Shown: positions 35,520 to 45,441, counted from the stretch's first letter. The stretch is DNA of 64,000 nucleotides from Methanosarcina sp. UBA289 (GCA_002496565.1 DAKJ01000018.1:186001-250000), one strand, 5' to 3'. The notes: a model not told the origin generated them from the letters alone. Numbers and translations: made by a program.

Positions 35520-35882
35520 ATGGTAGAAACAACTGACCAGAACAAGCCCATGATCTGGAAAGAACTCGTACTTGGATTCGTTGTGGTTGAATCGTGCATG
35601 TATCACTCGATTCGTACAATACCTATTGTGACTGCAAGCAGTGCCGAAGAAGTACTTTTTACTGAGAATCTTACCAGGCTTACGAAACTTGAAGGTGACG
35701 AGACTGTAAAAGGAGTCCTCCAGGTTCCGTTTCCAACGTATGAAGTAACCGGGTATGTGCCGGTTGAAGACGAAGAGTTAAGCGAGGTCCTTCTTTTAGG
35801 ATATGAATACCCCGGCGTGCAGGCTCCGGATTGGATGGAAATTCTTAAAAAAGAGGTCGCAAACCCGAGACGGTGTGTATAA
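35520..35882 (+). CDS. Uncharacterised conserved protein
   Basis: 120 residues from an ATG with SD GGGGG. Soluble, acidic, with beta-rich segments (LVLGFVVVESCMYHSIRTIP, GVLQVPFPTYEVTGYVPVED) and a C-terminal amphipathic helix (DWMEILKKEV). No motif of a known enzyme. Good coding character; family not recognised. Confidence 0.7.
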   Translation: MVETTDQNKPMIWKELVLGFVVVESCMYHSIRTIPIVTASSAEEVLFTENLTRLTKLEGDETVKGVLQVPFPTYEVTGYVPVEDEELSEVLLLGYEYPGVQAPDWMEILKKEVANPRRCV

Positions 35883-36285
35883 AACTGGTTTGTAAAATAT
35901 ACATTTCTATTTTTCAGAAAAAATAATTTGCAGGACGAATTCTTTCTTTTCCTCGTTAACATTCCTTCATTTTTTAAAAGAACTTCTAACTGGACATGTG
36001 GAGACATACGGTTTTATTTATCGAAACCCAGGCTCTAGCCGTGAATATGCGCGAAACAAAACAAACAAAAAACATCATTATGGTCTTCTTGCGTTGATAT
36101 TAACATTTAGACTGTTGCCACAGAAAGCTTATCCTTGATTTTTATGTCAGGTTTATGTCAAATAGTCAGCATTCCGGCATGAAAGATGTTAACTCCCTTA
36201 TTTAGAGAAGTCTGTTTTCTGTGGAAATTAGTTAATTACTAATATAGAAACCCTTATAGGGTAAAAATTAGAGACTGATAAAACC
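35883..36285. other. Intergenic stretch before mre11
   Basis: 403 bases, AT-rich. Two copies of TTATGTCA(G/A) occur near 36143-36158. No ORF with support; the mre11 start has no strong SD. Confidence 0.45.
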
Positions 36286-38211
36286 ATGGCCAGGGAAATA
36301 AGGATACTCCACACTGCAGACACGCATCTGGGATACAGGCAATACCACAACGAAGTCCGGAGAAAGGATTTTTTTGAAGCTTTCGAGCTTGTTGTAAACG
36401 ATGCTGTTGAGATGCAGGTTGATGCCGTAGTGCATGCGGGAGACCTTTTTGATTCGAGAAACCCGATCCTTGAAGATCTTCTTGAGACAATGAATATCCT
36501 TTCCAGGCTGAAGGCGGCTGACATACCTTTTTTCGGAATTGTCGGAAACCATGAGAGCAAGCAGAATACCCAATGGCTTGACCTTTTTGAGGAGATGGGG
36601 CTTGCGGCAAGGCTCGGGAAAAATCCGCATATGGTAGGCAATGTGGCAATCTATGGGATCGACAGTGTCCCGAAATCAAAAATTCCTATATTCGACTATT
36701 CAGTGTTTGAAGCGCCTGATTCTCCCGCCGGTTTTGCCCCTGAGGAAAACGGCTGGAAACTGCTTGTAATGCACCAGATAATGAGTCCTTTTCCATATGC
36801 TGAATGGGATTGTGATGAGGTTCTTGAGAACCTTCCTTTCAAGGTTGATGCAGTTCTTCTTGGCGACTACCATGAACATGCAATAGTTAAAAATAAGACA
36901 GGTGAGACCTGGATAACCTACCCTGGCAGTACGGAACGAAACAGCTTGTCCGAAAATGAAGCCCGTTCCTATAATATTATTACACTTTCCGAAAAAGGTC
37001 TTGAAATTAGCAAACGCACGATTCCTACCCGGAATTTCCTTTCAATTCAAGTAAATTTGACCGGGGAAGATGAGCCCTATGAGCAGATTTTTTCTGCAGT
37101 AAATGAGCATCTTGAAGAAATTCCTGAATCCGTGGTCTTTCTGGAAATATTCGGGGATTCGAGCACAGTCCTGTCACAGAGCGAGCTTGAGGAATACCTG
37201 CTTAATAAAGGAGCTCTTGTGTCAAATGTTAAAGACCGGAGGATAAAAGAATCCTTCCCAGAGGAAGTTTTAAAAGTAACCTTTTCTGACCCTGACCATG
37301 CCGTTGCAAACGAGATCAAAAGAATGAACTTAAATGACGGCGGGCTGATTATTGATGAAATTGTCCGGAGCCCGAATATCTCAAGGTCAAGAGTGGACGA
37401 AGAGACCGAAGGCCGACTTTCTAATCTTATTGAAGCTAAAGTTATGGACTTCAAAAGCCCTGATTTTAGGATAGAGATTCCCTCCAATACGACCAGCTCA
37501 GATGAGCCTGCTTACACTTCCGGTTCTGCCAGCTCTGCCACCACTGCTAGATTTCTGGAATTTGAGGAAATAAACGCCGATGATGCGGGAGAGGCAGGGT
37601 TTGCAGGAAAAAAAAGGCCAGCGGGGATAGTTACCGGAAAGCTTGAAATTACTGAACTCTCAGGAATTCTGAGGACTTCAGACAAAATAAATAATACTGA
37701 AAAAAAGAGTACTGAAGCTTCAAAGAGCATGGAAGTCTCAAAGAGCATTGAGACTTCAGCCGTGAGTCCAGATAGTTCAGGATTGGCATCAGAATCAAGT
37801 TCTCAATGTATATCTAATTCGGAGTCTCTGATACCGCCGGATTCGGGATTAATAGAGCTATCCAGCGAATCAATAGCCTCTCCAGAATTGAATTTCCCGC
37901 AGGAAAGTTCCAGGACTCCGGGAAAAGCTCAAGAAGCAAGAATAGAGTTTCGGAAAGACAAAGAAAGTGAACCCGAAGTTAAACCTGAAAATCAAGCCGA
38001 AAGTAAACTTCCTGAAAAGGGGCCTGAGAAGAAGATTAGAAAGCTGTCTGAGCTCAAGGTTAAGGGCAAACCAGGCAAAGCCAGAAAGCTGCCTGAAGAG
38101 GAACCTGCCCAGACTACGGATCTAACCGGAAAAACGGAGAAGGCAGGGCAAAAAAAAGGAAAAAGAAAGACTGCTGTACCCCGACAGTACAATCTTGGTG
38201 ATTACCTGTGA
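36286..38211 (+). CDS. mre11: DNA double-strand break nuclease Mre11
   Basis: 641 residues. The phosphoesterase core (about 1-330) carries the metal motifs LHTADTHLGY, HAGDLFDS, VGNHES, LVMHQ and LLGDYHEH. A capping domain follows, then a long Ser/Glu-rich, probably disordered tail (from about 400) that turns basic and ends in RQYNLGDYL, which resembles a PCNA-interacting (QxxLxxY) motif. Mre11 with Rad50 processes broken DNA ends. Overlaps rad50 by four bases (GTGA). Confidence 0.96.
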   Translation: MAREIRILHTADTHLGYRQYHNEVRRKDFFEAFELVVNDAVEMQVDAVVHAGDLFDSRNPILEDLLETMNILSRLKAADIPFFGIVGNHESKQNTQWLDLFEEMGLAARLGKNPHMVGNVAIYGIDSVPKSKIPIFDYSVFEAPDSPAGFAPEENGWKLLVMHQIMSPFPYAEWDCDEVLENLPFKVDAVLLGDYHEHAIVKNKTGETWITYPGSTERNSLSENEARSYNIITLSEKGLEISKRTIPTRNFLSIQVNLTGEDEPYEQIFSAVNEHLEEIPESVVFLEIFGDSSTVLSQSELEEYLLNKGALVSNVKDRRIKESFPEEVLKVTFSDPDHAVANEIKRMNLNDGGLIIDEIVRSPNISRSRVDEETEGRLSNLIEAKVMDFKSPDFRIEIPSNTTSSDEPAYTSGSASSATTARFLEFEEINADDAGEAGFAGKKRPAGIVTGKLEITELSGILRTSDKINNTEKKSTEASKSMEVSKSIETSAVSPDSSGLASESSSQCISNSESLIPPDSGLIELSSESIASPELNFPQESSRTPGKAQEARIEFRKDKESEPEVKPENQAESKLPEKGPEKKIRKLSELKVKGKPGKARKLPEEEPAQTTDLTGKTEKAGQKKGKRKTAVPRQYNLGDYL

Positions 38212-41200
38212 AGCTCAAAAACCTGTATATTGAAAACATCCGGAGTTATAAAAAACTGGATTTTACGTTTGAAGATGGAGTTACAGTTATTTCTGGGGTA
38301 AACGGGAGCGGGAAGTCCAGTCTGCTTGAAGCCTGTTTTATGGGGCTTTTCGGGAGCAAAATTCTTTCAAAGGATTTTGTGCTTGCGGATGTAATCTTCA
38401 AAGGAGCTGAAAATGCAAAAATAAGCCTGGGTTTTGAGCATCTAGGGCAGGATTACCTTATCGAACAGGCTTTCAGGTATTCCCCTAAAAGTGAGAACGC
38501 CTCGAATTCGAAATGCGTACTCTATGCCAATGGGGAAAGTATTGTCGACCAGGCTACACGGACTTATGAAGAGATCTGCTTCCTTCTAAATATGGATGAA
38601 GAGGCGTACAGGAACTGCGCTTACATCAGACAGGGCGAAATTGACGTACTCATTAATGCAAAACCAAAAGATAGGCAACGAATGATAGACGGCCTGTTGC
38701 AACTTGGAAAGCTCGAAGAATATAGAGAAAGGGCAGGCAGCGCAAAAACGGCTATCAGAAGGCTTCAAAGGGACACAAGTAACAGCCTTTCAGGCATAAA
38801 AACCAAAATAGAGGAAATAGAAAGTACAGAACCGCATGCCGTACTTAATGGGCTCAGGCAGAAAATAAAGGAAAGCGATACTGTCTTAAAAAAGCTTAAT
38901 GAAAACAAGGAGGCTGCCACTGCTCAGAAGGAAAAACTAGACCTGATGATTAAAGAGCACAGGGAACGCCTCCAGGAAATCCAGACTCTAAAGCAGGCAC
39001 TAGTTAAATCCCAGGAAAACAAAGCTGGCTGTATCCGGGAAAAAGAAATCTTCGCCGGAGAAGCCCACGAGCAAAGGCAGTCTCTGCTTTCATTAGGAGA
39101 AGAAAATAACATTATTAGGGAAAAATGCGGCTTTGGAGACCTAGATATTGAGACTCTGAGCTTGCAACAGGAAAAAGAGGAGTTTCTTGCCAGGGAAAAA
39201 GTAAATACCATCTCAAAAGAACTTGCTCTTCTTCTCAGGGAAGAAGAAGTTCACACTCAGGCTCTATATGACCTCGAAAACGAAAAGTCTGAAACTGAAC
39301 ATATTTTGACGCAGTGCAGGGTAGATATTGGGGCTACAAATGGGGAAATTGAAGAAAATAGGAAAAATATACTAAGAATCGAGGACGAGAACAAAAAGCT
39401 AAAAGAAGCTGCAAAAGAAACTATAGGTTTTATAGACACTTATGAGATTCCTTTGTTTATAAAGGAGCTGGAAGAAAAAGAAAGTCTTCTGCGTGAACGG
39501 AAAAACGAAGCCTCAACAAAGCTTGCGCTTGCTTTCAAAGAAAAAGAAACAGAAGACATAAATCTTCTCACGCTTGATAAGGAACTTCAAAATTATAAGG
39601 TCGCAGTTCGTAAAGGTAAAACCGAGATTGAAATTCTTGAAGAGGAGCTCAGGGAGAATGAAAAGGCATCTCTGGGAGTTCAGGAGCAAAAATCCGAAGC
39701 TTCTGCAGGGTTAAAAGGACTTGGCTTTACCGGAGAACAACTTGAAGATCTGGAATATCTCAGCGAACTTCTGCTGGAAAATAAAAACAGGCTGCATGGG
39801 CGGGAAAAAGAGCTTGAAACTACCCTCAGGGAGCTTGAGAAAGTCCTCAGTAAAAACCGGCAGCTACTTGCCGAAGGAAAATGCCCTACCTGCGGGCAGG
39901 AACTTAAAGGCTCTGAGATTGCGTGTACAACCGGAGAATCAGAACAGAAGAAAGAAAAACTTGCAGCAGAACTTCTCGAGATAAAGGTCCAGCAAGCTGA
40001 GATAGAGAAAAAAATCAACCGGCTCAAGGATGCAAAAAAGCTGGAGAAACGGATTTCGGATTACGACCTGGAAACTGAAAAGCTCAGAAATAAGGCAAGG
40101 GACCTGCAAGAAAGGATAGGGATCCATAGAACCCGGATTGAGGAAGATTCACTTAAACTCGAAGGTCTTAATAAACAAAAGGAGGAACTTGAGGCTAAAA
40201 TGGGCAAGCTCCTTCCGGATATTAAAGCTCTGCAGGGCTGGGAGGAGGCAGCTCAAAAAGCCCATAGTGAGAGCGAAAAAGCGCTTCGAGAGGCAAAAGC
40301 CTTTGAGAATAAAATTGCTGAGAATGCCTCAGAAATTGAGAGCCTGAATGGAAAAATAAGGACTTCCCTTGCGCTGATCGAAAATTATGGGCAGAGACTT
40401 GGAGAGCTCAATGAGAAAATAAAAGGGCTTGCCGAACGGGAGATTCTGGAAAAGGAAAAACTTAAAGCTCTTGGGGTTGAGCTTGAGGCTCTGCGGAAAA
40501 AAGAAGACCTGGCAAAGAAAAATCATGAAGAAAGTGAAAAGCGCCTCTTGCAGACAAAAAAACTCGGGGCAAATCTGATCCGCATGGACAACGTAAAATA
40601 CAAGATCTCCGAGCTTGAGGCTTCAATCAGGAACCTTGCCGAAAAAGTCGGCTTCTTTGACCGGGAAATCCTTGAAAGAAAGGAGAGAGTAAAACAGCTT
40701 GAAGAAAAACTGCAGGGAAGCAGGCTCGAGGATCTTCAGTTAAAACGTACACAGCTTGAAGAGTATCAGACAAGTCTTAACGAAAAAATCCGACAAATAA
40801 CGGCTGCAAAAGACACGCTTTTAAAAGAGGTAGGTATGGTCGAGAACAGCCTAAAACGCCGCAATGAGCTGAGAGATGAACTCAAAGCTCTTGAAAACAG
40901 GCAGCAGTATCTCGAAGCCGTATATAGCAATGCTGAGGAGCTTGAGAGCATGTATATGCGCGTGCGGGCTGATATGCGAGCAAGAAATATAGGGTCCCTT
41001 TCTACCCTTTTAAATGAAATGTTCAGCCTCATGTACACAAACAATGCCTATTCCCATATCGAACTCGACCCGGAATACAATCTCACGGTTTACAGAAAAG
41101 ACGGCACTCCCCTTGAACCGAAACTCCTTAGCGGAGGAGAACGGGCGATCTTTAACCTTGTCCTGCGCTGTGCAATTTATAGACTTCTGGCTATGGGTTT

Positions 41201-41432
41201 CGGCGGAGATAGGGCAGATGGGCTTCCACCAATGATCCTTGATGAACCCACGGTTTTCCTGGACCGCGGGCATATAAACCAGCTTTTGAAACTCATAGAC
41301 ATGATGCGCGGAATAGGCGTAGGCCAGATAATTGTGGTCTCCCATGACGAATCCCTTATAGACTCGGCAGACCATGTATTCCAGGTAGAAAAAGATCCCA
41401 TTACAAATATGTCGTCTATTGTAAAGCTTTAA
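38208..41432 (+). CDS. rad50: DNA repair ATPase Rad50
   Basis: 1074 residues, GTG start overlapping the mre11 stop. Walker A GVNGSGKSS near residue 32, Q-loop YIRQGEID, two long coiled-coil arms, the zinc hook CPTCGQEL (C559 and C562) at the apex, signature LLSGGERAIFNL near 973 and Walker B PMILDEPTVFLD. Rad50 dimers tether DNA ends and control Mre11. Length and motifs are normal. Head-neighbour order mre11-rad50 is typical of archaea, here without herA/nurA in view. Confidence 0.97.
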   Translation: MKLKNLYIENIRSYKKLDFTFEDGVTVISGVNGSGKSSLLEACFMGLFGSKILSKDFVLADVIFKGAENAKISLGFEHLGQDYLIEQAFRYSPKSENASNSKCVLYANGESIVDQATRTYEEICFLLNMDEEAYRNCAYIRQGEIDVLINAKPKDRQRMIDGLLQLGKLEEYRERAGSAKTAIRRLQRDTSNSLSGIKTKIEEIESTEPHAVLNGLRQKIKESDTVLKKLNENKEAATAQKEKLDLMIKEHRERLQEIQTLKQALVKSQENKAGCIREKEIFAGEAHEQRQSLLSLGEENNIIREKCGFGDLDIETLSLQQEKEEFLAREKVNTISKELALLLREEEVHTQALYDLENEKSETEHILTQCRVDIGATNGEIEENRKNILRIEDENKKLKEAAKETIGFIDTYEIPLFIKELEEKESLLRERKNEASTKLALAFKEKETEDINLLTLDKELQNYKVAVRKGKTEIEILEEELRENEKASLGVQEQKSEASAGLKGLGFTGEQLEDLEYLSELLLENKNRLHGREKELETTLRELEKVLSKNRQLLAEGKCPTCGQELKGSEIACTTGESEQKKEKLAAELLEIKVQQAEIEKKINRLKDAKKLEKRISDYDLETEKLRNKARDLQERIGIHRTRIEEDSLKLEGLNKQKEELEAKMGKLLPDIKALQGWEEAAQKAHSESEKALREAKAFENKIAENASEIESLNGKIRTSLALIENYGQRLGELNEKIKGLAEREILEKEKLKALGVELEALRKKEDLAKKNHEESEKRLLQTKKLGANLIRMDNVKYKISELEASIRNLAEKVGFFDREILERKERVKQLEEKLQGSRLEDLQLKRTQLEEYQTSLNEKIRQITAAKDTLLKEVGMVENSLKRRNELRDELKALENRQQYLEAVYSNAEELESMYMRVRADMRARNIGSLSTLLNEMFSLMYTNNAYSHIELDPEYNLTVYRKDGTPLEPKLLSGGERAIFNLVLRCAIYRLLAMGFGGDRADGLPPMILDEPTVFLDRGHINQLLKLIDMMRGIGVGQIIVVSHDESLIDSADHVFQVEKDPITNMSSIVKL

Positions 41433-41514
41433 TACAACCGTTGCGCCGGTTGATCACGCGATAGGGTTTGGAATAAGGTTATCAAACTCAAAGGTCGCCA
41501 GAGGGATTTTCGCT

Positions 41515-41594
41515 CAAGCCTTTTTTGAAAAGGCTTGCAGGCAAACAATTTTTTTGAAAAGATTTGTGCGTAAATCTTTTTTTGAAAAGGCTTG
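41515..41594. repeat. Cluster of three palindromic repeats
   Basis: A near-palindrome of 23 bases (CAAGCC, TTTTTTGAAAA, GGCTTG; 41515-41537) followed by two worn copies (41542-41566, 41571-41594). Each could form a hairpin in RNA. They lie between the ends of rad50 and the TPD gene and may act as terminators. Copies in inverted orientation lie at 42711-42788. Confidence 0.7.
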
Positions 41595-41603
41595 CGAGAG
41601 AGA

Positions 41604-42392
41604 TTACCAGTACACCAGATAATTAAATAGCTCGTCAATTTCCTCTTTATACTCATGAAAAAAGCTGTAGTTCTTTACAAGATAGCCCTCGGTAGGAAGA
41701 TCTTCGAGATAGCCGTACCAGTAGACAACCATGCCTTCTCCGAAAATCTCTGCATACTCCCGAAACTGCTTCTTAGAATAATGCTCGTGTTCGAAGTCGT
41801 CTCCGAAGAGTGCTTTGCTTTCAATCCAGTTGACCATGAGATTGTCTATGCATACAGGGTTTTCCAGGACAAAATCTGGAGTCTTGCCTTCTCCCTTAGC
41901 CCGAATGTCTGCTTCGGTACAGTAAGGGATTTCCCTATCATCAAGCCATTTCTGGATAATTACTTCTCCCATTTCACCTTTCTTACACTGCATCTCATGG
42001 GCGTGAGGAGAAAAGAAGTGATCGGCCTCAAGAGCTTTTTTGACTTCCCTTCGAAGGCGGCGGTTTTCGATTAAATCCACATTTTTGAAAAGCCAGTTTA
42101 TACTTTTTTTGGAAATTTGACAGTTTTTCATAATAAGTGATGCCATAAGGGTAGGAGGAAAACCTGTGTATTCTGCAAGATCAAGGATCGGACGTCCTTG
42201 TTTCCATTTTAAAAAAAGTTCATTCTCCCGGGAATAAATTCTCCTGTGTTTGAATCGAGTTTTTTTTACGACTTTCTGGTTGAGTATTGTTGCAAGCACG
42301 CCTACTGGTTTAGAATATTCCTCCGAAAGGCGGAAAACATCTTTAAAGTCATGCAGTGAGCTGTAGATTATCTGGTATGTCTGGCGGTCCAT
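41604..42392 (-). CDS. TPD-domain protein, CDIN1-like
   Basis: 262 residues. The N-terminal half is helical with a helix-turn-helix-like stretch (LAEYTGFPPTLMASLIM). The C-terminal half is a nuclease-fold domain: GEMGEVIIQKWL, the TPDFVLE motif, and NWIESKALFGD match the TPD family (PF14811), whose human member is CDIN1 (C15orf41). The E, D and ExK residues of a PD-(D/E)xK site are present. Role in archaea unknown. It converges with rad50. Confidence 0.85.
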   Translation of the reverse strand: MDRQTYQIIYSSLHDFKDVFRLSEEYSKPVGVLATILNQKVVKKTRFKHRRIYSRENELFLKWKQGRPILDLAEYTGFPPTLMASLIMKNCQISKKSINWLFKNVDLIENRRLRREVKKALEADHFFSPHAHEMQCKKGEMGEVIIQKWLDDREIPYCTEADIRAKGEGKTPDFVLENPVCIDNLMVNWIESKALFGDDFEHEHYSKKQFREYAEIFGEGMVVYWYGYLEDLPTEGYLVKNYSFFHEYKEEIDELFNYLVYW

Positions 42393-42899
42393 CCTGAATC
42401 ATCATATCCTTTTTTGTTTCCTTCCAAGGCATGCAAAATGAAAGTCAAGCAACATGAAAAACAAGAATCTTAAGGTAGCAAAAGTATCTCTCAGACGTAC
42501 TTGCTTTCTTTATAATTCTTTCTATGCTCATGGTTTATAATCATATCAATGTCTTAAAACCCGAAACAATAGGCATCTTAAAGAACTCAAGCAGGTCTAC
42601 ATCAGGAACTCCTAAATAAAGAAAATAATTTTTCCATCAAAGGAAGTGAACCCTTTCCAGAATGTCTGCCTGTGTGTCTGAGCTGCTTTCTCGGGCTGAG
42701 GGCTGTTAACCAAGCCTTTTCAAAAAAGGCTTGAGTGAAAACCTTTTTGAGAAAATTGCTTGACCGCAAGCCTTTTCAAAAAGGCTTGAACGAAAACGAC
42801 TTGACGACGTGACAAAGCGGCTCAAAGACAATTGTTAAGCTGCGACTATTGAGCCGCAACGCTTGACTGAGAAACAGTCTTTTTCGGGTTGAGGGTGGT
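42393..42899. other. Intergenic stretch with palindromic repeats
   Basis: 507 bases upstream of the TPD gene and downstream of the next minus-strand gene. The second palindromic cluster (separate entry) is in its right part; the left part is AT-rich and likely holds the TPD promoter. Confidence 0.5.
42711..42788. repeat. Palindromic repeat cluster, inverted relative to 41515
   Basis: Copies at 42711-42733 and 42767-42788 with a worn one between. The first is the exact reverse complement of the 41515-41537 unit, so the two clusters bracket the TPD gene as inverted repeats. They end the gene at 42900 on the minus strand. Confidence 0.7.
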
Positions 42900-43613
42900 T
42901 TAACTCCAGAAATCATCATCATAAGTTTCAGGAAGGTCTATTTCCATCTCTTTATCAAGCTTTTTACGTTTTTCCCTATTTTCAGGAGAGTTTTCTGCTT
43001 TTTCTTCTCTCCCTGGTCGGTTCGAGTTATCTTTTTTGTCGGTATAAGGTGCAAAGATTGTAGTATGCCTATCTCTTGAAATGACTTTTTCCGGGCCCTT
43101 TGGCTTTTCCGGAATTTTGGGCTGAGTTTTTGCATATATAACTGGATTCTGTTCAGCAGACTCAGTTTTCAATCTGGATTCCAGACGTATGGAAGCTTTC
43201 TCTGCATCACTGGCAGCATACCTTTCTCTCAGCCTTTTGTCATGGTTTTCCTCAGGCTTCATCTCAGATATCTTTACAGATGTTTCCTGGGAATTCCGGC
43301 TCTGAGTAAAGCTTTCCTCCTTCCTTTCAACGGGTCTTTCTGGAAGTCTTTTTGTGAGCCTTGAAGGAATCCAGTCTCCTTTTTCAGAGACTTCTTTTCT
43401 TTTGGAGAGGGGCTGCCTGCCTAGTTTCCGGAAAGTCTCTTCAGCATAGGTATCCCTGTTACGGTCAGCTTTTCCGGATTTGACTTTACTCGTTGTGCTG
43501 TAGCCTATAAGGCAGGTGGGTTCCCTCGTTCTCCACTCAAGGCAGAAGAGGTGACATTCCCGCCCTTTACATGTCTGGCTTTCATCAAGTGGACAGGCTT
43601 CTGGAAGAGTCAT
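42900..43613 (-). CDS. Uncharacterised protein, Cys-rich head and charged disordered tail
   Basis: 237 residues. The first 35 hold five cysteines (EACPLDESQTCKGRECHLFC, then EPTC), which suggests a metal site. The remaining 200 residues are rich in K, R, E and S (KRLPERPVERKEES) and likely disordered, ending DDDFWS. The gene follows prs by 60 bases on the same strand. No enzyme motif; family not recognised. Confidence 0.65.
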   Translation of the reverse strand: MTLPEACPLDESQTCKGRECHLFCLEWRTREPTCLIGYSTTSKVKSGKADRNRDTYAEETFRKLGRQPLSKRKEVSEKGDWIPSRLTKRLPERPVERKEESFTQSRNSQETSVKISEMKPEENHDKRLRERYAASDAEKASIRLESRLKTESAEQNPVIYAKTQPKIPEKPKGPEKVISRDRHTTIFAPYTDKKDNSNRPGREEKAENSPENREKRKKLDKEMEIDLPETYDDDFWS

Positions 43614-43673
43614 AATACTAAGAACAACAGAACATAAAAAATAGTTAACGGTAATAAAATTAAACTATTTTAA

Positions 43674-44525
43674 TCAGAGGTCTTTTAGGGCCCCGGCAAT
43701 AAGAGGGGCAACGCTCAGCCTGCTTTCTGCTTTTTCAAGGGTGTCAGTTCCGATAATGTCCTTTACGCCCGCATTGAAGAGCCTTAAAGCTGCGTTCCGT
43801 GCAAGTACAGGATGTACACAGGCAATGTGAACGTCTAATGCTCCCTGGGCTCTGAGCATACGGATAGATTCGGCCATTGTCCCGCCCGTTGCAATCATAT
43901 CATCTACAAGGACAACATGCCTGCCCGTTACATCAAGATTCTTTGTCTTGATTACAACTGTATCCCCGCTAAGTCTTGTTTTCTCCAGGTGATCATAATC
44001 AAAGCCCAGACTTGACGAGACATGCTTTATAAGTTCTTCAGCTCCCGAATCCGGGGCAATCAAAAGTGGATTTTCCAGGTTAAGCCCTGCAATATACTCC
44101 CCAACAAGTTTAGCTGCATCGAGGTTTTCCGCAGGACCATGGAAATGTTCAAGCACGCTTTTTTCGTGGATATTTATCGTAAAAACGCGGTCAGCCCTGA
44201 TACAGCGAGCAACTGCGCGGGCACTAATCGGCTCTCCGGACTTAAACTTTTTGTCTTGTCTGGCATATCCCATGTAAGGAATCACGACATTGAGCTCTTT
44301 TGACCCTTCACAGGCATCGATAAGCTGGATCAGGGAAACAAGGTCAGAATCAGTAGGCGTGCTCTGGATAAGGGTCACACGCTCGTTTTCGGTCTCTTCT
44401 GCGATTCTGAGATAAAGTTCCCCATCAGGAAAACGATTAAACTCGGAAAGTACAGGCTCTGTCCCTAAAGCCCGGGCAGTGCGGCTGGCAAGTAACTGTG
44501 ATGCTGGTCCACCTATTATCTTCAA
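43674..44525 (-). CDS. prs: Ribose-phosphate pyrophosphokinase
   Basis: 283 residues from TTG at 44525, seven bases after SD GAGGT; a longer frame upstream to 44669 is not family-like. Motifs: FPDGELYLRI, GYARQDKKFKSGEPISA (ATP binding), NIHEKSVLEHF, and the PRPP loop VLVDDMIATGGT. It makes PRPP from ribose 5-phosphate and ATP for nucleotide, histidine and methanopterin synthesis. Length fits the archaeal class. Downstream of moaC by 76 bases. Confidence 0.96.
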   Translation of the reverse strand: MKIIGGPASQLLASRTARALGTEPVLSEFNRFPDGELYLRIAEETENERVTLIQSTPTDSDLVSLIQLIDACEGSKELNVVIPYMGYARQDKKFKSGEPISARAVARCIRADRVFTINIHEKSVLEHFHGPAENLDAAKLVGEYIAGLNLENPLLIAPDSGAEELIKHVSSSLGFDYDHLEKTRLSGDTVVIKTKNLDVTGRHVVLVDDMIATGGTMAESIRMLRAQGALDVHIACVHPVLARNAALRLFNAGVKDIIGTDTLEKAESRLSVAPLIAGALKDL

Positions 44526-44601
44526 GATATATACCTCAGTCTGCCGTCTTGATATATCCCATCCTTTAAAAAGCTTATTTTTTATGGGCTTATTCTGGGC
44601 T

Positions 44602-45069
44602 TTATCCTTTGAGCTTTTCAAGTACCCTGATATTTTGTATTGAAGTATTTGGATAATTCCCGCTCTCATCTTTTTCCACAGATTTCACCATATCCCAGAT
44701 AGTCAGCAACGCTGCTGAAACTCCTGTGAGAGCTTCCATTTCAACCCCCGTTTTTCCGACAGTCCGGACTTCTACCTCCGCTGAAATCATCCCTTTGCCG
44801 ATTTTGAAATCTACATCTATGGCAGTGATCGGGATCTGGTGGCACATTGGGATTATCTCAGGGGTCTTTTTAATCGCAAGCACGGCCGCAACCCGCGCAG
44901 TTGCAAGCACATTGCCTTTTTCCACATTTCCGGTTTTTATCTTCTCTATAGTCTCCCCGGAAAGTATAATCTCCCCTACAGCTCGCGCCAATCTTGGGAC
45001 CTCACGCTTTTCGCTGATGTCTACCATATGCGCTCTGCCGGACTCAATATGAGTAAATTGCTTTTCCAC
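44602..45069 (-). CDS. moaC: Cyclic pyranopterin monophosphate synthase MoaC
   Basis: 155 residues. HMVDISEKREVPRLARA, IPMCHQIPIT (metal and substrate site) and KTGVEMEALTGVSAALLTI are diagnostic. It turns 3',8-cyclo-GTP into cyclic pyranopterin for molybdenum/tungsten cofactor, needed by formylmethanofuran dehydrogenase. No other moa genes are near. Confidence 0.97.
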   Translation of the reverse strand: MEKQFTHIESGRAHMVDISEKREVPRLARAVGEIILSGETIEKIKTGNVEKGNVLATARVAAVLAIKKTPEIIPMCHQIPITAIDVDFKIGKGMISAEVEVRTVGKTGVEMEALTGVSAALLTIWDMVKSVEKDESGNYPNTSIQNIRVLEKLKG

Positions 45070-45255
45070 AAAACCACCGCGTTTTTCGTATTTTATATTG
45101 AGTTTGATCTATCTGATTCAAGCCAATCTAATTTTCAATTTCCTTTTTCTAGAATTTCAGTGCCTTATTCTAGCATTTCAATTATTTTTTCTAACATTTT
45201 AGTTCTTTCTTGGCACCTTATGCCTATTTGGCATTTTAACGCATTTATTCTCTGA

Positions 45256-45441
45256 TCAATCGATCCTGATTTGCTTTCTTTGTGAATAGTCTTCAAGTGC
45301 TTTATCCAGATCTTTCCGAAGTTCTCTGGCTTCTTCAAGGTTGAGTTTTATGACCTGTTCGTCTTCCCCGTGAAAAATCGTAACTCTTATCCGATTTCGT
45401 TCAATTTCCAGCTCGATTTTCCTTTCAATTTCATGTATCAT
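45256..45441 (-). CDS. Small charged helical protein
   Basis: 61 residues with SD GGGGAGG. Reads MIHEIERKIELEIERNRIRV, VTIFHGEDEQVIKL, then LEEARELRKDLDKALEDYSQ: a short beta pair followed by a helix. It lies 21 bases after the nnr stop, so it is probably in that operon. Family not recognised. Confidence 0.7.
   Translation of the reverse strand: MIHEIERKIELEIERNRIRVTIFHGEDEQVIKLNLEEARELRKDLDKALEDYSQRKQIRID

Noticed and set aside
43674..44669. Longer 331-residue form of Prs
   Set aside because: The extra 48 residues are not family-like and run toward moaC; TTG at 44525 has a proper SD.
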